A DNA stretch of 64,000 nt from Anditalea andensis (GCF_000714815.1 NZ_JMIH01000014.1:372001-436000), one strand, 5' to 3'. Shown: positions 36,417 through 45,518, counted from the stretch's first letter. Program-made: numbers and translations. Notes: generated from the sequence alone by a model not told the origin.

Positions 36417-38072
36417 TTATTGTTCAATTTTCAATATACCATCCTCCAATTTAAGGATGGGCACCATTTGGTTAGCTCTGCCATTAGCAAAATTATATCC
36501 AAAGGAAATATTACCTTCCTGCTTACCTGCTCTTCTCAAATTCCTGGAAAAATCAAAACCAATCCTTGAATTTAGATTCTGCTGCACCCAATAAAAGGTT
36601 TCATATCCCAAGTGACCATAAAGACCCGGATACACTTGATATTTGTCATAAAAATCATCTCTGAACTTCTGCAGCCCCTCCTGTTCAAAATTTATGGTAT
36701 TATTACCTATAAATCGGACATTCTGATCATGCATCATTTCAAAACTAGCAAAATCAAAATACAGCCAACTATCCGGTACGACCACAGGTACATGGGTATT
36801 GAGAGATTCCAGCACTGTAAATGCTGGGGAAGCCACATTCGGATCATCACTTAACACTACGATTATATCCGCAGTGGCATTTCTACCTCGGCTTATACCC
36901 AGATCAGTAAAGAAATCCCTTGTATTTTTTCCGTCTATCTTTTGGTTTCGTACTATCTGAAAGCCTCTCTGTTCGGCCAGTGATACCACCTGTTTGGCCA
37001 AAAGTTCGTCTTTGGATGTACCCGAATACGCTATGGCTATTTTTTTACTGGAAGATCTCCTGACTGCATAATCAATTATACCAGATGCCATAGCTGAAGT
37101 GGATGGCCGAAAGAGATAAGAATACTCTGCTCCCTGAATATTATCCTCTAAGTTAGATAGTGGGTTTACCTGCGGAATTTTATTCAATTCTGCGAAAGGG
37201 GCAATAATATTAGTCTCTTCGGGATATACAGGCCCAATGATGATATCGGCTACCTGAAAAAACGGATCTCTTAAGATTTTATCTATAACTTCAGGCTTCC
37301 TTTCAGTATCAAATATCTGTAAATTTACATCCATCCCTTCCTTTTTGGCTTTTTCTACAGCTAGACGAAGGCCTTTGTAATATTCGAAAATAAAATTCCC
37401 TCCCTGTAATCTCGACACTCCGGATCCGCCATTATAGTTAAAAGGCAAAACCAAAGCAATATCTAAAGTCTGATTAGAAGAGGATCGGGCAGTGCTTTGT
37501 CCTCCGCTGGTCTCGGTTCTGATACTCTGGAATACACGTCTCTCATCGGCAGACATGACTGTTTTTCTTTCAAGCTGGTTTCTGATAGCCAGGGTATATC
37601 CTTTGTTTTCTTGAAATTTGTCCAAGTTACTTATCATCCATGTAAGATTGGCATTTTTCAAAAAATCAAATGTGGCCCGCTCAGCTTCGTCTTTTAATGT
37701 TTCATCTCTTAACCTTTTTATTTCATTTAATGCTTCTTCATTTTCTTCTTGATTAAAATGACTCAGTACCAATAGGTATCTTGCTTCATCGGTATGGCCC
37801 CATCTCCTCTCATCTAAAACGGTTTCCAAAGCTCCTTTTGCCAGCTCGTATTGTCCATTGCCATAAGCAGCCCTTGCAAAATGAAAATGTGCATAATGGG
37901 ATAAATCTCCATATTGCCGGCTATTCATATAGGGCCGTAACATTTCCATGGCTTCCTGCCAATTTCCATATTCTACTAATTTTTTACCTCTTTCATAATT
38001 TTGAAGATCATCTTGGGCATATATATCAGAGGAAAAAACTATCAGTAAAATTATAAAAAAGATCTTTTTCAT
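36417..38072 (-). CDS. TPR plus periplasmic-binding-fold protein (LpoA/LivK-like)
   Basis: 551 residues with a signal peptide (SSDIYAQ). The N-terminal ~150 residues are TPR-like helices (YERGKKLVEYGNWQEAMEMLRPYM and three more helical pairs). From ~205 the sequence is a type I periplasmic-binding fold: LDIALVLPFNYNGGSGVSRLQGGNFIFEYYKGLRLAVEKAKKEGMDVNLQIFDTE, then DIIIGPVYPEETNIIAPFAE. This order recalls LpoA, the activator of penicillin-binding proteins, and also orphan substrate-binding proteins. No ABC permease is nearby, which favours a non-transport role, but this is inference. It is followed 10 bases later by hemL. Confidence 0.82.
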   Translation of the reverse strand: MKKIFFIILLIVFSSDIYAQDDLQNYERGKKLVEYGNWQEAMEMLRPYMNSRQYGDLSHYAHFHFARAAYGNGQYELAKGALETVLDERRWGHTDEARYLLVLSHFNQEENEEALNEIKRLRDETLKDEAERATFDFLKNANLTWMISNLDKFQENKGYTLAIRNQLERKTVMSADERRVFQSIRTETSGGQSTARSSSNQTLDIALVLPFNYNGGSGVSRLQGGNFIFEYYKGLRLAVEKAKKEGMDVNLQIFDTERKPEVIDKILRDPFFQVADIIIGPVYPEETNIIAPFAELNKIPQVNPLSNLEDNIQGAEYSYLFRPSTSAMASGIIDYAVRRSSSKKIAIAYSGTSKDELLAKQVVSLAEQRGFQIVRNQKIDGKNTRDFFTDLGISRGRNATADIIVVLSDDPNVASPAFTVLESLNTHVPVVVPDSWLYFDFASFEMMHDQNVRFIGNNTINFEQEGLQKFRDDFYDKYQVYPGLYGHLGYETFYWVQQNLNSRIGFDFSRNLRRAGKQEGNISFGYNFANGRANQMVPILKLEDGILKIEQ

Positions 38073-38097
38073 ATAGCTGTTGTTAAAGGAGGAGCAT

Positions 38098-38133
38098 CCA
38101 AATACTGTATCCCAAATTAGTTATACAGTTTGG
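38098..38133. repeat. Imperfect inverted repeat upstream of the TPR-binding-protein gene
   Basis: CCAAATACTGTAT (38098-38110) faces ATACAGTTTGG (38123-38133); the arms pair except for a 2-base bulge. It lies 26-61 bases before the start codon, where an operator or 5'-leader hairpin could sit. Confidence 0.4.
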
Positions 38134-38248
38134 GGTCTTACATTATTGTTAAGATAGGTGTTTTGAGTGATTAAGAAGTAGGTAGGATTTCAATTCAAAA
38201 TCTGTACCCTGCTTAATCTATAACGAATTTATTTCTTTTACCTTCATG

Positions 38249-38276
38249 AAAAAAGCCTGATTATATAAATCAGGCT
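38249..38276 (-). terminator. Intrinsic terminator of guaA
   Basis: A 9-bp stem (38254-38262 with 38268-38276, 5-base loop) is followed on the minus strand by T6, starting 8 bases past the guaA stop. Confidence 0.75.
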
Positions 38277-38283
38277 CTAAATG

Positions 38284-39813
38284 TCATTCCCATTCTATAG
38301 TAGCAGGTGGTTTGGAGCTGATATCATAGACTACTCTGTTTACACCTTTTACCTTATTGATAATATCATTGGATATTTTACCTAAAAACTCATAAGGCAA
38401 ATGTACCCAATCTGCAGTCATCCCATCTACTGAAGCTACTGCCCTGAGGGCTACTACTTTTTCATATGTCCTCTCATCTCCCATCACTCCTACTGAGGAT
38501 ATCGGTAGTAGAATAGCCCCAGCCTGCCATACCTGGTCATACAATCCATGGTCTTTTAATCCCTGTATAAAGATATGGTCTACCTCTTGCAGTGTCCTTA
38601 CTTTTTCAGGAGTGATATCTCCCAATATCCTGATCGCTAATCCCGGTCCTGGAAATGGGTGTCTACCTACTATATTTTCGGGTATTTCTAATGCACGCCC
38701 TACTTCTCTAACACCGTCTTTAAATAAGGTATTAAGCGGCTCTACCACTTTTAGTTTCATAAAATCCGGAAGACCGCCTACATTGTGGTGGGACTTTATA
38801 GTAGCAGAAGGCCCATTTACAGAGACCGATTCTATTACATCAGGATAAATAGTACCCTGACCAAGCCATTTCACTCCTTCTAATTTATGTGCTTCATCAT
38901 CAAAAACCTCTATAAAGGCTCTGCCTATTGCTTTTCTTTTTTCTTCGGGATCTGATAAACCAGCTAGGGCATCATAAAATTTTTGCTTCGCGTCCACTCC
39001 TATTACATTCAGTCCCATATGCTGATAGGAATCCAGCACCTCTTGAAACTCATCCTTACGCAATAGGCCATTATCTACAAAAACACAGGTAAGGTTATCA
39101 CCGATAGCGCGGTGGATAAGGGTAGCAGCTACAGATGAGTCCACTCCTCCAGATAGCCCCATTACTACTTTATCGTCACCTATTTTGTTTTTTAACTCTT
39201 CTATGCTAATATCTATAAAAACGTCCGAAGTCCAATCTTGAGAACAGCCACAGGTCTGCACCACAAAATTTCTAAGCAGATTTTTTCCTTCCAAAGAGTG
39301 GGTAACTTCGGGATGAAACTGAATCCCATAAGTTTCTTCTCCCTGAACTTTATAGGCGGCTACTTTTACAGAGGGGGTACTTGCAATAACATCAAATCCT
39401 TTTGGAAGATCTTTGATGGTATCACCATGGGACATCCATACCTGCGAGCCATGTGTTATTTCTTTGAAAAGATTGACATGGGTGTCGATATAATTTAGAT
39501 TAGCCCTGCCATATTCTCTGATCTCAGAGGGGGTGACAGCTCCCCCATACTTCTGTGCCATCAATTGGGCCCCGTAGCAAACTGCCAACAGTGGCAATTT
39601 ACCTCTGAACTGATCAATATCAAGATCAGGGGATCCTTCATCTTTAACTGAACATGGACTACCTGAAAAAATCACTCCTTTTATTTCAGGGGTAATTTCA
39701 GGTATTTTATTAAATGGATGTATTTCACAATAAACATTCAGTTCTCTAACTCGTCTGGCGATAAGCTGGGTGTACTGAGAACCAAAATCTAAAATCAAAA
39801 TCTGTTCTGCCAT
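38284..39813 (-). CDS. guaA: GMP synthase (glutamine-hydrolysing)
   Basis: About 509 residues. It aminates XMP to GMP using glutamine and ATP. The N-terminal class I glutamine amidotransferase has nucleophile Cys79 in LAVCYGAQ and the FHPEVTHS histidine/glutamate. The ATP-pyrophosphatase domain has SGGVDSS, and the C-terminal dimerisation domain ends [17 protein letters not shown], as in all GuaA. The ATG at 39813 is chosen over a TTG two codons earlier. A perfect TAnnTTTG sits only three bases before this ATG. The gene is a single unit with its own terminator. Confidence 0.97.
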   Translation of the reverse strand: MAEQILILDFGSQYTQLIARRVRELNVYCEIHPFNKIPEITPEIKGVIFSGSPCSVKDEGSPDLDIDQFRGKLPLLAVCYGAQLMAQKYGGAVTPSEIREYGRANLNYIDTHVNLFKEITHGSQVWMSHGDTIKDLPKGFDVIASTPSVKVAAYKVQGEETYGIQFHPEVTHSLEGKNLLRNFVVQTCGCSQDWTSDVFIDISIEELKNKIGDDKVVMGLSGGVDSSVAATLIHRAIGDNLTCVFVDNGLLRKDEFQEVLDSYQHMGLNVIGVDAKQKFYDALAGLSDPEEKRKAIGRAFIEVFDDEAHKLEGVKWLGQGTIYPDVIESVSVNGPSATIKSHHNVGGLPDFMKLKVVEPLNTLFKDGVREVGRALEIPENIVGRHPFPGPGLAIRILGDITPEKVRTLQEVDHIFIQGLKDHGLYDQVWQAGAILLPISSVGVMGDERTYEKVVALRAVASVDGMTADWVHLPYEFLGKISNDIINKVKGVNRVVYDISSKPPATIEWE

Positions 39814-40022
39814 GCGCAAATTTAAGCAAGCTTCTATAAACGTAAAAGATACTACTGATAAATTTCAAAAGAATATTTGGAGATGTAACATCACTCATAG
39901 ATCCACATCAAAATATATAAACCCATAATGCTCCTTAGATATGTTATAAAACCAGTTAAATAGACATCATACCATCTGATTTAAGCCAGCTCACCAGTAG
40001 GTATTAAATAAACTATATTTAT

Positions 40023-40751
40023 TTATTCCATATAAATAACCTCTACCTCTCTTTCACATTCAGTGTAACTTAGGCCATAGCCTTTCAGAGATGCTTTGAT
40101 GGATTCAAGGTGTTTTACATCAATCGACAATTCATAGATTTGGTCGGAAAATTGATCCAAATCCAATGAAAATGAATGACCTGAGTGATTAGATACTTCT
40201 TTTAATACCTCATGTAATGTATATCCGGCAAAAACCAAACAGTCTTGCAGGTAAGTAGTACTTCGTATTATTCCCCTATCAGATTCAAAATGATGCTTTA
40301 CCAGCATATCATAAGTACTTACTTCTACACAGTAGTGCCTAAGTATTTCCTTATGAAGTGCAACCTGAAATCCACTGTTGTTTAAAAATTCATCCAATAC
40401 AGTTTCCATAAATTCATTTGTTCTTTTCTGATCCAAATGGTGTAATCTAAGATGATATTTTTGGATTTGAATCTCATTGCTGATGCTAAAATAATGACCT
40501 GGCCATAAGGTATTTAAAATTGTGGTAAGATCATTACCAATTCTAATAAATTCAAATCCTTTTGACATGCTAAGATCGGGAATACCGTCATCTACAAACT
40601 TTTCGAGGATCAGCGTAAAATTCTCATGTTCAATTTTAGTAATTAATTCTCTGCTGGATTCGGGCAATAGATCAGTAGATTGGGCTACTAATAACCCTGT
40701 TTTTAAAAACACAAAAATGAATAATATGCTTATCTTAAACACGTTTTTCAT
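40023..40751 (-). CDS. Secreted protein of unknown function
   Basis: 242 residues with a signal peptide (KISILFIFVFLKTGLLVAQ). I do not recognise the family. The mature part is mixed alpha/beta, with two stretches of IxLRLHHLDQKR and YELSIDVKHLESIKASLKGYGLSYTECEREVEVIYME kind. The last ~60 residues (LKEVSNHSGHSFSLDLDQF..., then a strand-helix-strand) loosely recall the small STN/secretin-type fold, and the whole resembles proteins of DUF3738 type only weakly. No partner is evident: guaA lies downstream on the same strand after about 200 bases, and the exonuclease gene upstream after about 110. Confidence 0.65.
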   Translation of the reverse strand: MKNVFKISILFIFVFLKTGLLVAQSTDLLPESSRELITKIEHENFTLILEKFVDDGIPDLSMSKGFEFIRIGNDLTTILNTLWPGHYFSISNEIQIQKYHLRLHHLDQKRTNEFMETVLDEFLNNSGFQVALHKEILRHYCVEVSTYDMLVKHHFESDRGIIRSTTYLQDCLVFAGYTLHEVLKEVSNHSGHSFSLDLDQFSDQIYELSIDVKHLESIKASLKGYGLSYTECEREVEVIYME

Positions 40752-40858
40752 ATCTTAGGAGAGACTTGCAAAGATTCTATAGATTTACAAGACTAATAAA
40801 TCAATTATACATATGGCATTTAATTAATATCAAGTATTTTTTTATAGGGTAAAGTTCT

Positions 40859-41866
40859 CTAACTATCACCTAAATCCCCGCTTTCACCTTCAAAAAGCGT
40901 CTCCAATTCTACAGCATTTATTCCTTCCTCCTCGTCTAAGTATTTACCAAAGACAGCCGTAGAACCATGCGTTAGATATACTTTCTCAGCTCCGGTGGCT
41001 TTTATCGCGCTGATCAGTCCGTCCCAATCTGCATGGTCTGAAAGTACAAATCCTGCATCTGCAGCCCTCCTCCTCCTGGCTCCACGGATATTCATCCAGC
41101 CTGAACAGATACCTGTACGATATGGAGAAAATCGCTTCATCCAGGGAGTCCCCATGGCTGAGGGGGGGGCTATAATAAGGGCACTTTTATAGTGGGATTT
41201 TGGAAGATCTACATCCACTTTTGGAATGTCTATCACGGGAACACCATTTTGGATTAATGCCTGATTCATGTTCCAGATGGCTCCCTGACAGTAGACCGGA
41301 CCTATAGAATGGTCGAGATTGTTTATAATTCGTTGGGCTTTGCCTAAAGAATAGCCAAACAGCACGGAATTCCTCCCTTCTGCCACATTTCCTCTCCACC
41401 ACTGATTGATACTGTCAAAAATCTGCTCCTGGCTTTCCCATTTATATATAGGCATGCCAAAAGTACATTCAGAAATAAACTCGTGACATTTCACAGGTTC
41501 GAATGGTGTAGATAAACCATCGTTTTCTGTTTTATAATCACCACTGGCGACCAATATTTCACCTTTGTATTCTAACCGAATTTGGGCAGATCCGGGAATG
41601 TGGCCGGCAGGATGCATGGATATTTTCACCCCGTTCATCACCAGCTCCTCTCCATAGCCGATGGTTTCTATGCTGATGTCTTTCCCCAACCGCTGCTTCA
41701 TCACTTCCTCTGACTGCTCATGAGCCAGATAATGTTTCATCCCCCAGCGGGAATGATCTGCATGCCCATGAGTAATGACCGCTTTGTCCACGGGCTTCCA
41801 TGGATCAATATAAATATCGGCCTGAGGGCAAAACAAGCCAGAAGGTGTAAGTTCTATCAATGCCAT
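40859..41866 (-). CDS. Ligase-associated DNA exonuclease (metallo-beta-lactamase/beta-CASP type)
   Basis: 335 residues. The N-terminus has the metallo-hydrolase motif HGHADHSRWG (HxHxDH) near residue 33, then HPAGHIPGSAQIRLE and SGDYK. A C-terminal VLSDHADWDGLISAI stretch is like the beta-CASP family, with THGSTAVF near the end. It matches the 'ligase-associated exonuclease' family, usually encoded with an ATP-dependent DNA ligase, a DEAD-type helicase and a phosphoesterase. None of these partners is adjacent in this window, so this copy is isolated or its partners lie elsewhere. Role: presumed DNA repair. Confidence 0.88.
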   Translation of the reverse strand: MALIELTPSGLFCPQADIYIDPWKPVDKAVITHGHADHSRWGMKHYLAHEQSEEVMKQRLGKDISIETIGYGEELVMNGVKISMHPAGHIPGSAQIRLEYKGEILVASGDYKTENDGLSTPFEPVKCHEFISECTFGMPIYKWESQEQIFDSINQWWRGNVAEGRNSVLFGYSLGKAQRIINNLDHSIGPVYCQGAIWNMNQALIQNGVPVIDIPKVDVDLPKSHYKSALIIAPPSAMGTPWMKRFSPYRTGICSGWMNIRGARRRRAADAGFVLSDHADWDGLISAIKATGAEKVYLTHGSTAVFGKYLDEEEGINAVELETLFEGESGDLGDS

Positions 41867-42064
41867 AGCCTAAGAACAGAACAGGTCATTCAATGTTTTA
41901 CACCTTAAAATAAAAAGTTTCATAATCATGGTTTACCTGACCTCCATTCCACATCTTTAACTTCACTATAGATCAAATCCCTACAGCTGTTCAGCCTGAT
42001 GGATTTTTGTTCTTCCTATAATTTATGATCTCCTTAAAATATCTAATATTAACTTTTTTAAGGT

Positions 42065-42445
42065 TTATTTATAATGCTCAAAATCCAGGTTGTTCTTCTG
42101 TGATTCTTGGCCCTCTTCCATAGGGTCTCCTGATTTAAATGGAGAGAAAACATATATTTTATCTATTGGGAAAATACGGTGAAGCCACCAGAGCGGTCGG
42201 GTATCACTTATGCTTATTTTTTTAAAGTAATTTCCATCATAAATGAATTGCATTCCATATGTTTCTATAAGGATATTTCCATTTACTAGATGTTGAGCAG
42301 TGCAATAAACATCGGTGTGATCTTTATCTTTTCTATCTGCTGACCTATGGATTCGCTGTACATTACTTCTGGTCATATTCAGCCTCATGAAATCCTTAAT
42401 AATTGTATCACATATCAGGTACTTGCAATCATTCTTAAATACCAA
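42065..42445 (-). CDS. Hypothetical protein
   Basis: Up to 126 residues, unknown. The longest start is a TTG at 42445; an ATG 19 codons in (MRLNM) is a reasonable alternative. The sequence has a normal protein-like pattern (NGNILIETYGMQFIYDGNYFKKISISDTRPLWWLHRIFPIDKIYVFSPF), with a strand-rich core and a polar tail. There is no signal peptide, membrane segment or motif I know. It lies downstream of another unknown gene on the same strand with a 150-base gap. It could be a decayed or orphan gene. Confidence 0.45.
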   Translation of the reverse strand: MVFKNDCKYLICDTIIKDFMRLNMTRSNVQRIHRSADRKDKDHTDVYCTAQHLVNGNILIETYGMQFIYDGNYFKKISISDTRPLWWLHRIFPIDKIYVFSPFKSGDPMEEGQESQKNNLDFEHYK

Positions 42446-42595
42446 TTATAAAAAGTTTACCTAAATAACCCCACCATGAGCCTGCCTACTATAACGGCCC
42501 AGCTGTCAATACGAATTACCTGTACATAAAAAGATGACATTATTTATCTAAATCTAATTGATAATTTTAAACCATTTAACTGGTATTCTGATTAA

Positions 42596-43039
42596 TTATA
42601 CCTCTATTGCTTCCTCTAATGAACCGCAGTACTTAATATCCAACTTGTCTATGACATTATCAGGATTATTTTTCATAATCTGTTCTTTGGCAATCATAAC
42701 CATTTTTTCAAACCATTTTTCAGCAGGCAAAATTTTTCTATGCTTCTGTAACCCATGTACAAGCATTTCATTCTTCCATTGTAGAAAATACCATTCCATA
42801 CTGGGCTGATGAAACGCCTTAAGGGTCCTTTTATCAAAAATAAATTTACTGTACCCACCCCCTTTAATAATGTCTGATATTTTATGAAAAACATCTTTAA
42901 AAATCTCAATAGGTATATATTCAGTCAATAATTCACAGATAAGCATTCCTTTAGCTTTACAAGTGTATACCCGTGCATCTCTATCTTCAAATACTAACTG
43001 AAAATTATTGGTTTCAATAATATTTACAATTGGGTTCAT
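42596..43039 (-). CDS. STAS/SpoIIAA-like hypothetical protein
   Basis: 147 residues, cytoplasmic. The alternation of strands and helices, with FIFDKRTLKAFHQPSMEWYFLQWKNEMLVHGLQKHRKILP in the middle, resembles small Bacteroidota proteins with a STAS/SEC14-like fold. A catalytic role is not evident. The next gene upstream (a coiled-coil protein of 87 residues) ends 16 bases before its start, so the two are probably co-transcribed. Function unknown. Confidence 0.7.
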   Translation of the reverse strand: MNPIVNIIETNNFQLVFEDRDARVYTCKAKGMLICELLTEYIPIEIFKDVFHKISDIIKGGGYSKFIFDKRTLKAFHQPSMEWYFLQWKNEMLVHGLQKHRKILPAEKWFEKMVMIAKEQIMKNNPDNVIDKLDIKYCGSLEEAIEV

Positions 43040-43055
43040 AGTTTACATGGTAACG

Positions 43056-43319
43056 TTAATGAAATGATTTTTTCTTCAGGGTAGGAGCATTGGCTACCTC
43101 TGTTTTAAAGTTATCAAGGTTCTCTTCTAAGCGAATGGCATATTCTAAGGTCGTTTTTATGAGTTCCTGCTGGGAAGAAATTTGTTCTTTCAATCTTCCT
43201 AATTCACTATTCATTTCGGCCAATTTAGATTCGTACTCTTTTTGAAGACGTTCTTTTTCAACTCTGGCCTTTATCAGTTCTTCTCTAAAAATCAAAAATG
43301 ATTCTGGTGGAGTCTTCAT
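43056..43319 (-). CDS. Small coiled-coil protein
   Basis: 87 residues. About 65 of them form one continuous amphipathic helix with heptad-like spacing (EELIKARVEKERLQKEYESKLAEMNSELGRLKEQISSQQ), followed by a basic end (LKKKSFH). There is no signal or membrane segment. It sits 16 bases before the STAS-like gene and 48 bases after the SDR gene on the same strand. The function cannot be told; coiled coils of this size often act as partners or chaperones of a neighbour. Confidence 0.6.
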   Translation of the reverse strand: MKTPPESFLIFREELIKARVEKERLQKEYESKLAEMNSELGRLKEQISSQQELIKTTLEYAIRLEENLDNFKTEVANAPTLKKKSFH

Positions 43320-43367
43320 AATGTATACTGCTTCAGCGATAAATTTCTTTCAGTTTTGCGGAAATCA

Positions 43368-44054
43368 TTATAGGTTTTTTACTGAAGACAGGCCTCCATC
43401 TACATGCAGGACCTGACCCGTCATCCAGTTGGCCTCATCAGACAAAAGATAGACCGCAGCAGAAGCAATATCTTCAGGTTTTCCGTATCGGCCTAAAGGA
43501 TGTCTTTTCTTAGAAGCCTCTTGCTTATCTTCATTCTCTAAAAGTTGTTGTGCAAGTGGTGTATCTGTCAGAGATGGTGCTATGAGATTCACCCTTATAT
43601 TAGAAGCGGCCCACTCTGCGGCAAGTGACCTTCCCAAGCCCTCCAAAGCACCTTTAGCGCTGGCAATCGAACTATGAAATCCCATCCCTGTCTGTACAGC
43701 TACCGTACTAAATAATACAACTGATGCATTTTTTGACCTTTTTAAACTCTTATAACTCGCCTGGAGCACTTTTACAGCTCCTAATAGGTTGATTTCTAAA
43801 TCATTCATAAAATCTGCAGTGGTAAGGCGGTGAAAGGGTTTTAAATTTATAGTCCCTGGACAGTATACTAATCCATGGATTTCCTCGGGAAGTCCCTCTA
43901 TAGAGTTAAATTCATGTATTACATCCAATTTACTGCCCTCCGAGCCGGATCGAGAATATAAAAACAATTCTGCCTCCTTATCCGTCAGCTTTTTTACTAT
44001 TTCCTGACCTATGCCACTGTTGCCACCTACGATTACTATATTCTTACCTTTCAT
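43368..44054 (-). CDS. SDR-family oxidoreductase
   Basis: 228 residues, classical short-chain dehydrogenase. The cofactor motif is GGNSGIGQEI at ~10-19. The usual YxxxK tyrosine position reads FHSSIASAKGALEGLG, so the expected catalytic Tyr is replaced by Ser/Ile near residue 130, although the Lys is kept. The C-terminal IRVNLIAPSLTDTP and WMTGQVLHVDGGLSS are family hallmarks. The missing Tyr suggests altered chemistry or a non-catalytic role. No pathway context is seen; its downstream neighbours are small unknown genes. Confidence 0.88.
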   Translation of the reverse strand: MKGKNIVIVGGNSGIGQEIVKKLTDKEAELFLYSRSGSEGSKLDVIHEFNSIEGLPEEIHGLVYCPGTINLKPFHRLTTADFMNDLEINLLGAVKVLQASYKSLKRSKNASVVLFSTVAVQTGMGFHSSIASAKGALEGLGRSLAAEWAASNIRVNLIAPSLTDTPLAQQLLENEDKQEASKKRHPLGRYGKPEDIASAAVYLLSDEANWMTGQVLHVDGGLSSVKNL

Positions 44055-44116
44055 TATAGTTTTTTATTTTCATGCATAGAATCATAAAAAACATAAATTG
44101 TTTAACAGTAAAGCAT

Positions 44117-44142
44117 AAAAAAACCGGTGACAGATGCACCGG
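44117..44142 (-). terminator. Intrinsic terminator of folE
   Basis: CCGGTG/CACCGG stem (44124-44129 with 44137-44142, 7-base loop), extended by flanking A/T pairs, then T7 on the minus strand, 26 bases past the folE stop. Confidence 0.7.
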
Positions 44143-44167
44143 CTTTTATCAGTATTTAAAATAATGA

Positions 44168-44881
44168 TCAGAGACCTACCTTATGGTCCATGGCAATGTA
44201 CCGCATCAACTCATTTCGGGTCTGCTCATCTTTTTCAAATTTGCCACCATAATATGAGGTAACTGTGCTGCTATTTACATCCTGGATGCCACGAGAAGAG
44301 ACGCACATATGATGGGCATCTACTATCACTGCTACATCATCTGTACCTAATATTTCCTTGAAAGCATTACCTATCTGCATGGTAAGCCTCTCTTGAACCT
44401 GTGGTCTTTTGGCAAAATACTGGACCATACGGTTAATTTTAGAAAGCCCGATAACATGGCCATTAGAGATATATGCTACATGAGCTTTTCCTACTATAGG
44501 TACAAAGTGGTGCTCACAATGGGAGTAAAAGGTAATGTCCTTCTCCACCAGCATTTGGTTGTACTTATATTTATTTTCAAACAGCTTTGGTACCGGCATG
44601 TTTTTCGGGTCCAGGCCACTGAAGACTTCTTTTATATACATCTTAGCCACTCTCCTGGGGGTACCTTTAAGGCTGTCGTCCTCTAGATCTAGCCCCAAGA
44701 TATGCATGATTTCCTTAAAATGTTTTTCTATAAGTTCCATCTTAATTTCATCATCCATCTCAAATGCATCATTTCTAAGAGGGGTTTCGGGAGAAGTTCC
44801 TACATGCTCATCTCCTATTTCATCAAAATCACGATCAAGATCCATTCCCGTCGTATTCAACAAAGTTTCTTTCCGTTTCAT
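44168..44881 (-). CDS. folE: GTP cyclohydrolase I
   Basis: 237 residues. It converts GTP to dihydroneopterin triphosphate. Zinc ligands Cys122 and His125 lie in HCEHHF and Cys193 in HMCVSSRG. The core GTPRRVAKMY and KINRMVQYFAKRPQVQERLT are as expected. The N-terminal ~45 residues are a variable acidic extension. Its ATG lies inside the end of the upstream PTPS gene, giving a 47-base overlap; if Met13 is used, the overlap is 11 bases. The pairing with PTPS fits pterin or queuosine-precursor synthesis. Confidence 0.96.
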   Translation of the reverse strand: MKRKETLLNTTGMDLDRDFDEIGDEHVGTSPETPLRNDAFEMDDEIKMELIEKHFKEIMHILGLDLEDDSLKGTPRRVAKMYIKEVFSGLDPKNMPVPKLFENKYKYNQMLVEKDITFYSHCEHHFVPIVGKAHVAYISNGHVIGLSKINRMVQYFAKRPQVQERLTMQIGNAFKEILGTDDVAVIVDAHHMCVSSRGIQDVNSSTVTSYYGGKFEKDEQTRNELMRYIAMDHKVGL

Positions 44882-45251
44882 ATAATCGTACTATTAACGC
44901 TAATTTATTATCTATTTTACCCCTTAGAATGTTCCAGATGACTATTGCTATGTTTTCTGCAGTAGGGTTTAATTCACTAAACTCTTCAGTGTCCAAGTTT
45001 AAGTTTTTATGATCAAATTTGTTCAAAATATTTTCTTTGATAAGATCACTGAGCATCTTCATATCAAATACATATCCTGTATTGGGGTCGATCGGCCCTA
45101 TTAATTTCACCACCAATTCATAGTTGTGCCCATGAAAACTTGGATTATTACACTTGCCAAATACCTCCTGATTTTTTTCAGCCGACCATGACGGATTATG
45201 TAGTCTGTGAGCTGCATTGAAATGCTCTTTTCTAAAAACGGCTACGTTCAT
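44835..45251 (-). CDS. queD: 6-pyruvoyltetrahydropterin synthase / 6-carboxytetrahydropterin synthase family protein
   Basis: 138 residues. Zinc-binding His15 (AAHRL) and His40/His42 (HGHNY), with catalytic Cys34 in FGKCNN, are all present. The ETERNFVEY end is conserved. Enzymes of this family take dihydroneopterin triphosphate, the FolE product, to carboxytetrahydropterin (queuosine route) or related pterins. No queC or queE is nearby, so the exact product is uncertain and the symbol is tentative. It overlaps folE by 47 bases in another frame. Confidence 0.9.
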   Translation of the reverse strand: MNVAVFRKEHFNAAHRLHNPSWSAEKNQEVFGKCNNPSFHGHNYELVVKLIGPIDPNTGYVFDMKMLSDLIKENILNKFDHKNLNLDTEEFSELNPTAENIAIVIWNILRGKIDNKLALIVRLYETERNFVEYDGNGS

Positions 45252-45283
45252 TTAATTACATTTAATATGTCTTTTGCAAAATG

Positions 45284-45291
45284 CAAAGCTA
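45284..45291 (-). promoter_or_regulatory. Possible -7 element (TAGCTTTG) for PTPS-folE
   Basis: A full TAnnTTTG match on the minus strand, 32 bases upstream of the PTPS start. No -33 element is at usual spacing. Confidence 0.3.
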
Positions 45292-45518
45292 ACTTTTTTT
45301 ATTTTAGCAGAGAAAAATTATCAATCCTTCCCTTACTGAACAATAAGTGCCGTACCAGCTCCGTTTACAAATCGTAGTATTTTAACAACAATTAGGAACC
45401 ATTCAGTTCATTGGTCAGTTACTCTAGTTGTAATGCTTAAGCCAAAAGGCTAATCTTCAATATCTTGCATTATAGATTGTCATTTTAACTACAGAACTGA
45501 TCTCATTCACAAAACCAA

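Noticed and set aside
40859-41866. DNA repair or defence operon around the exonuclease
   Set aside because: No ligase, helicase or nuclease partner within the window; flanking genes are unrelated.
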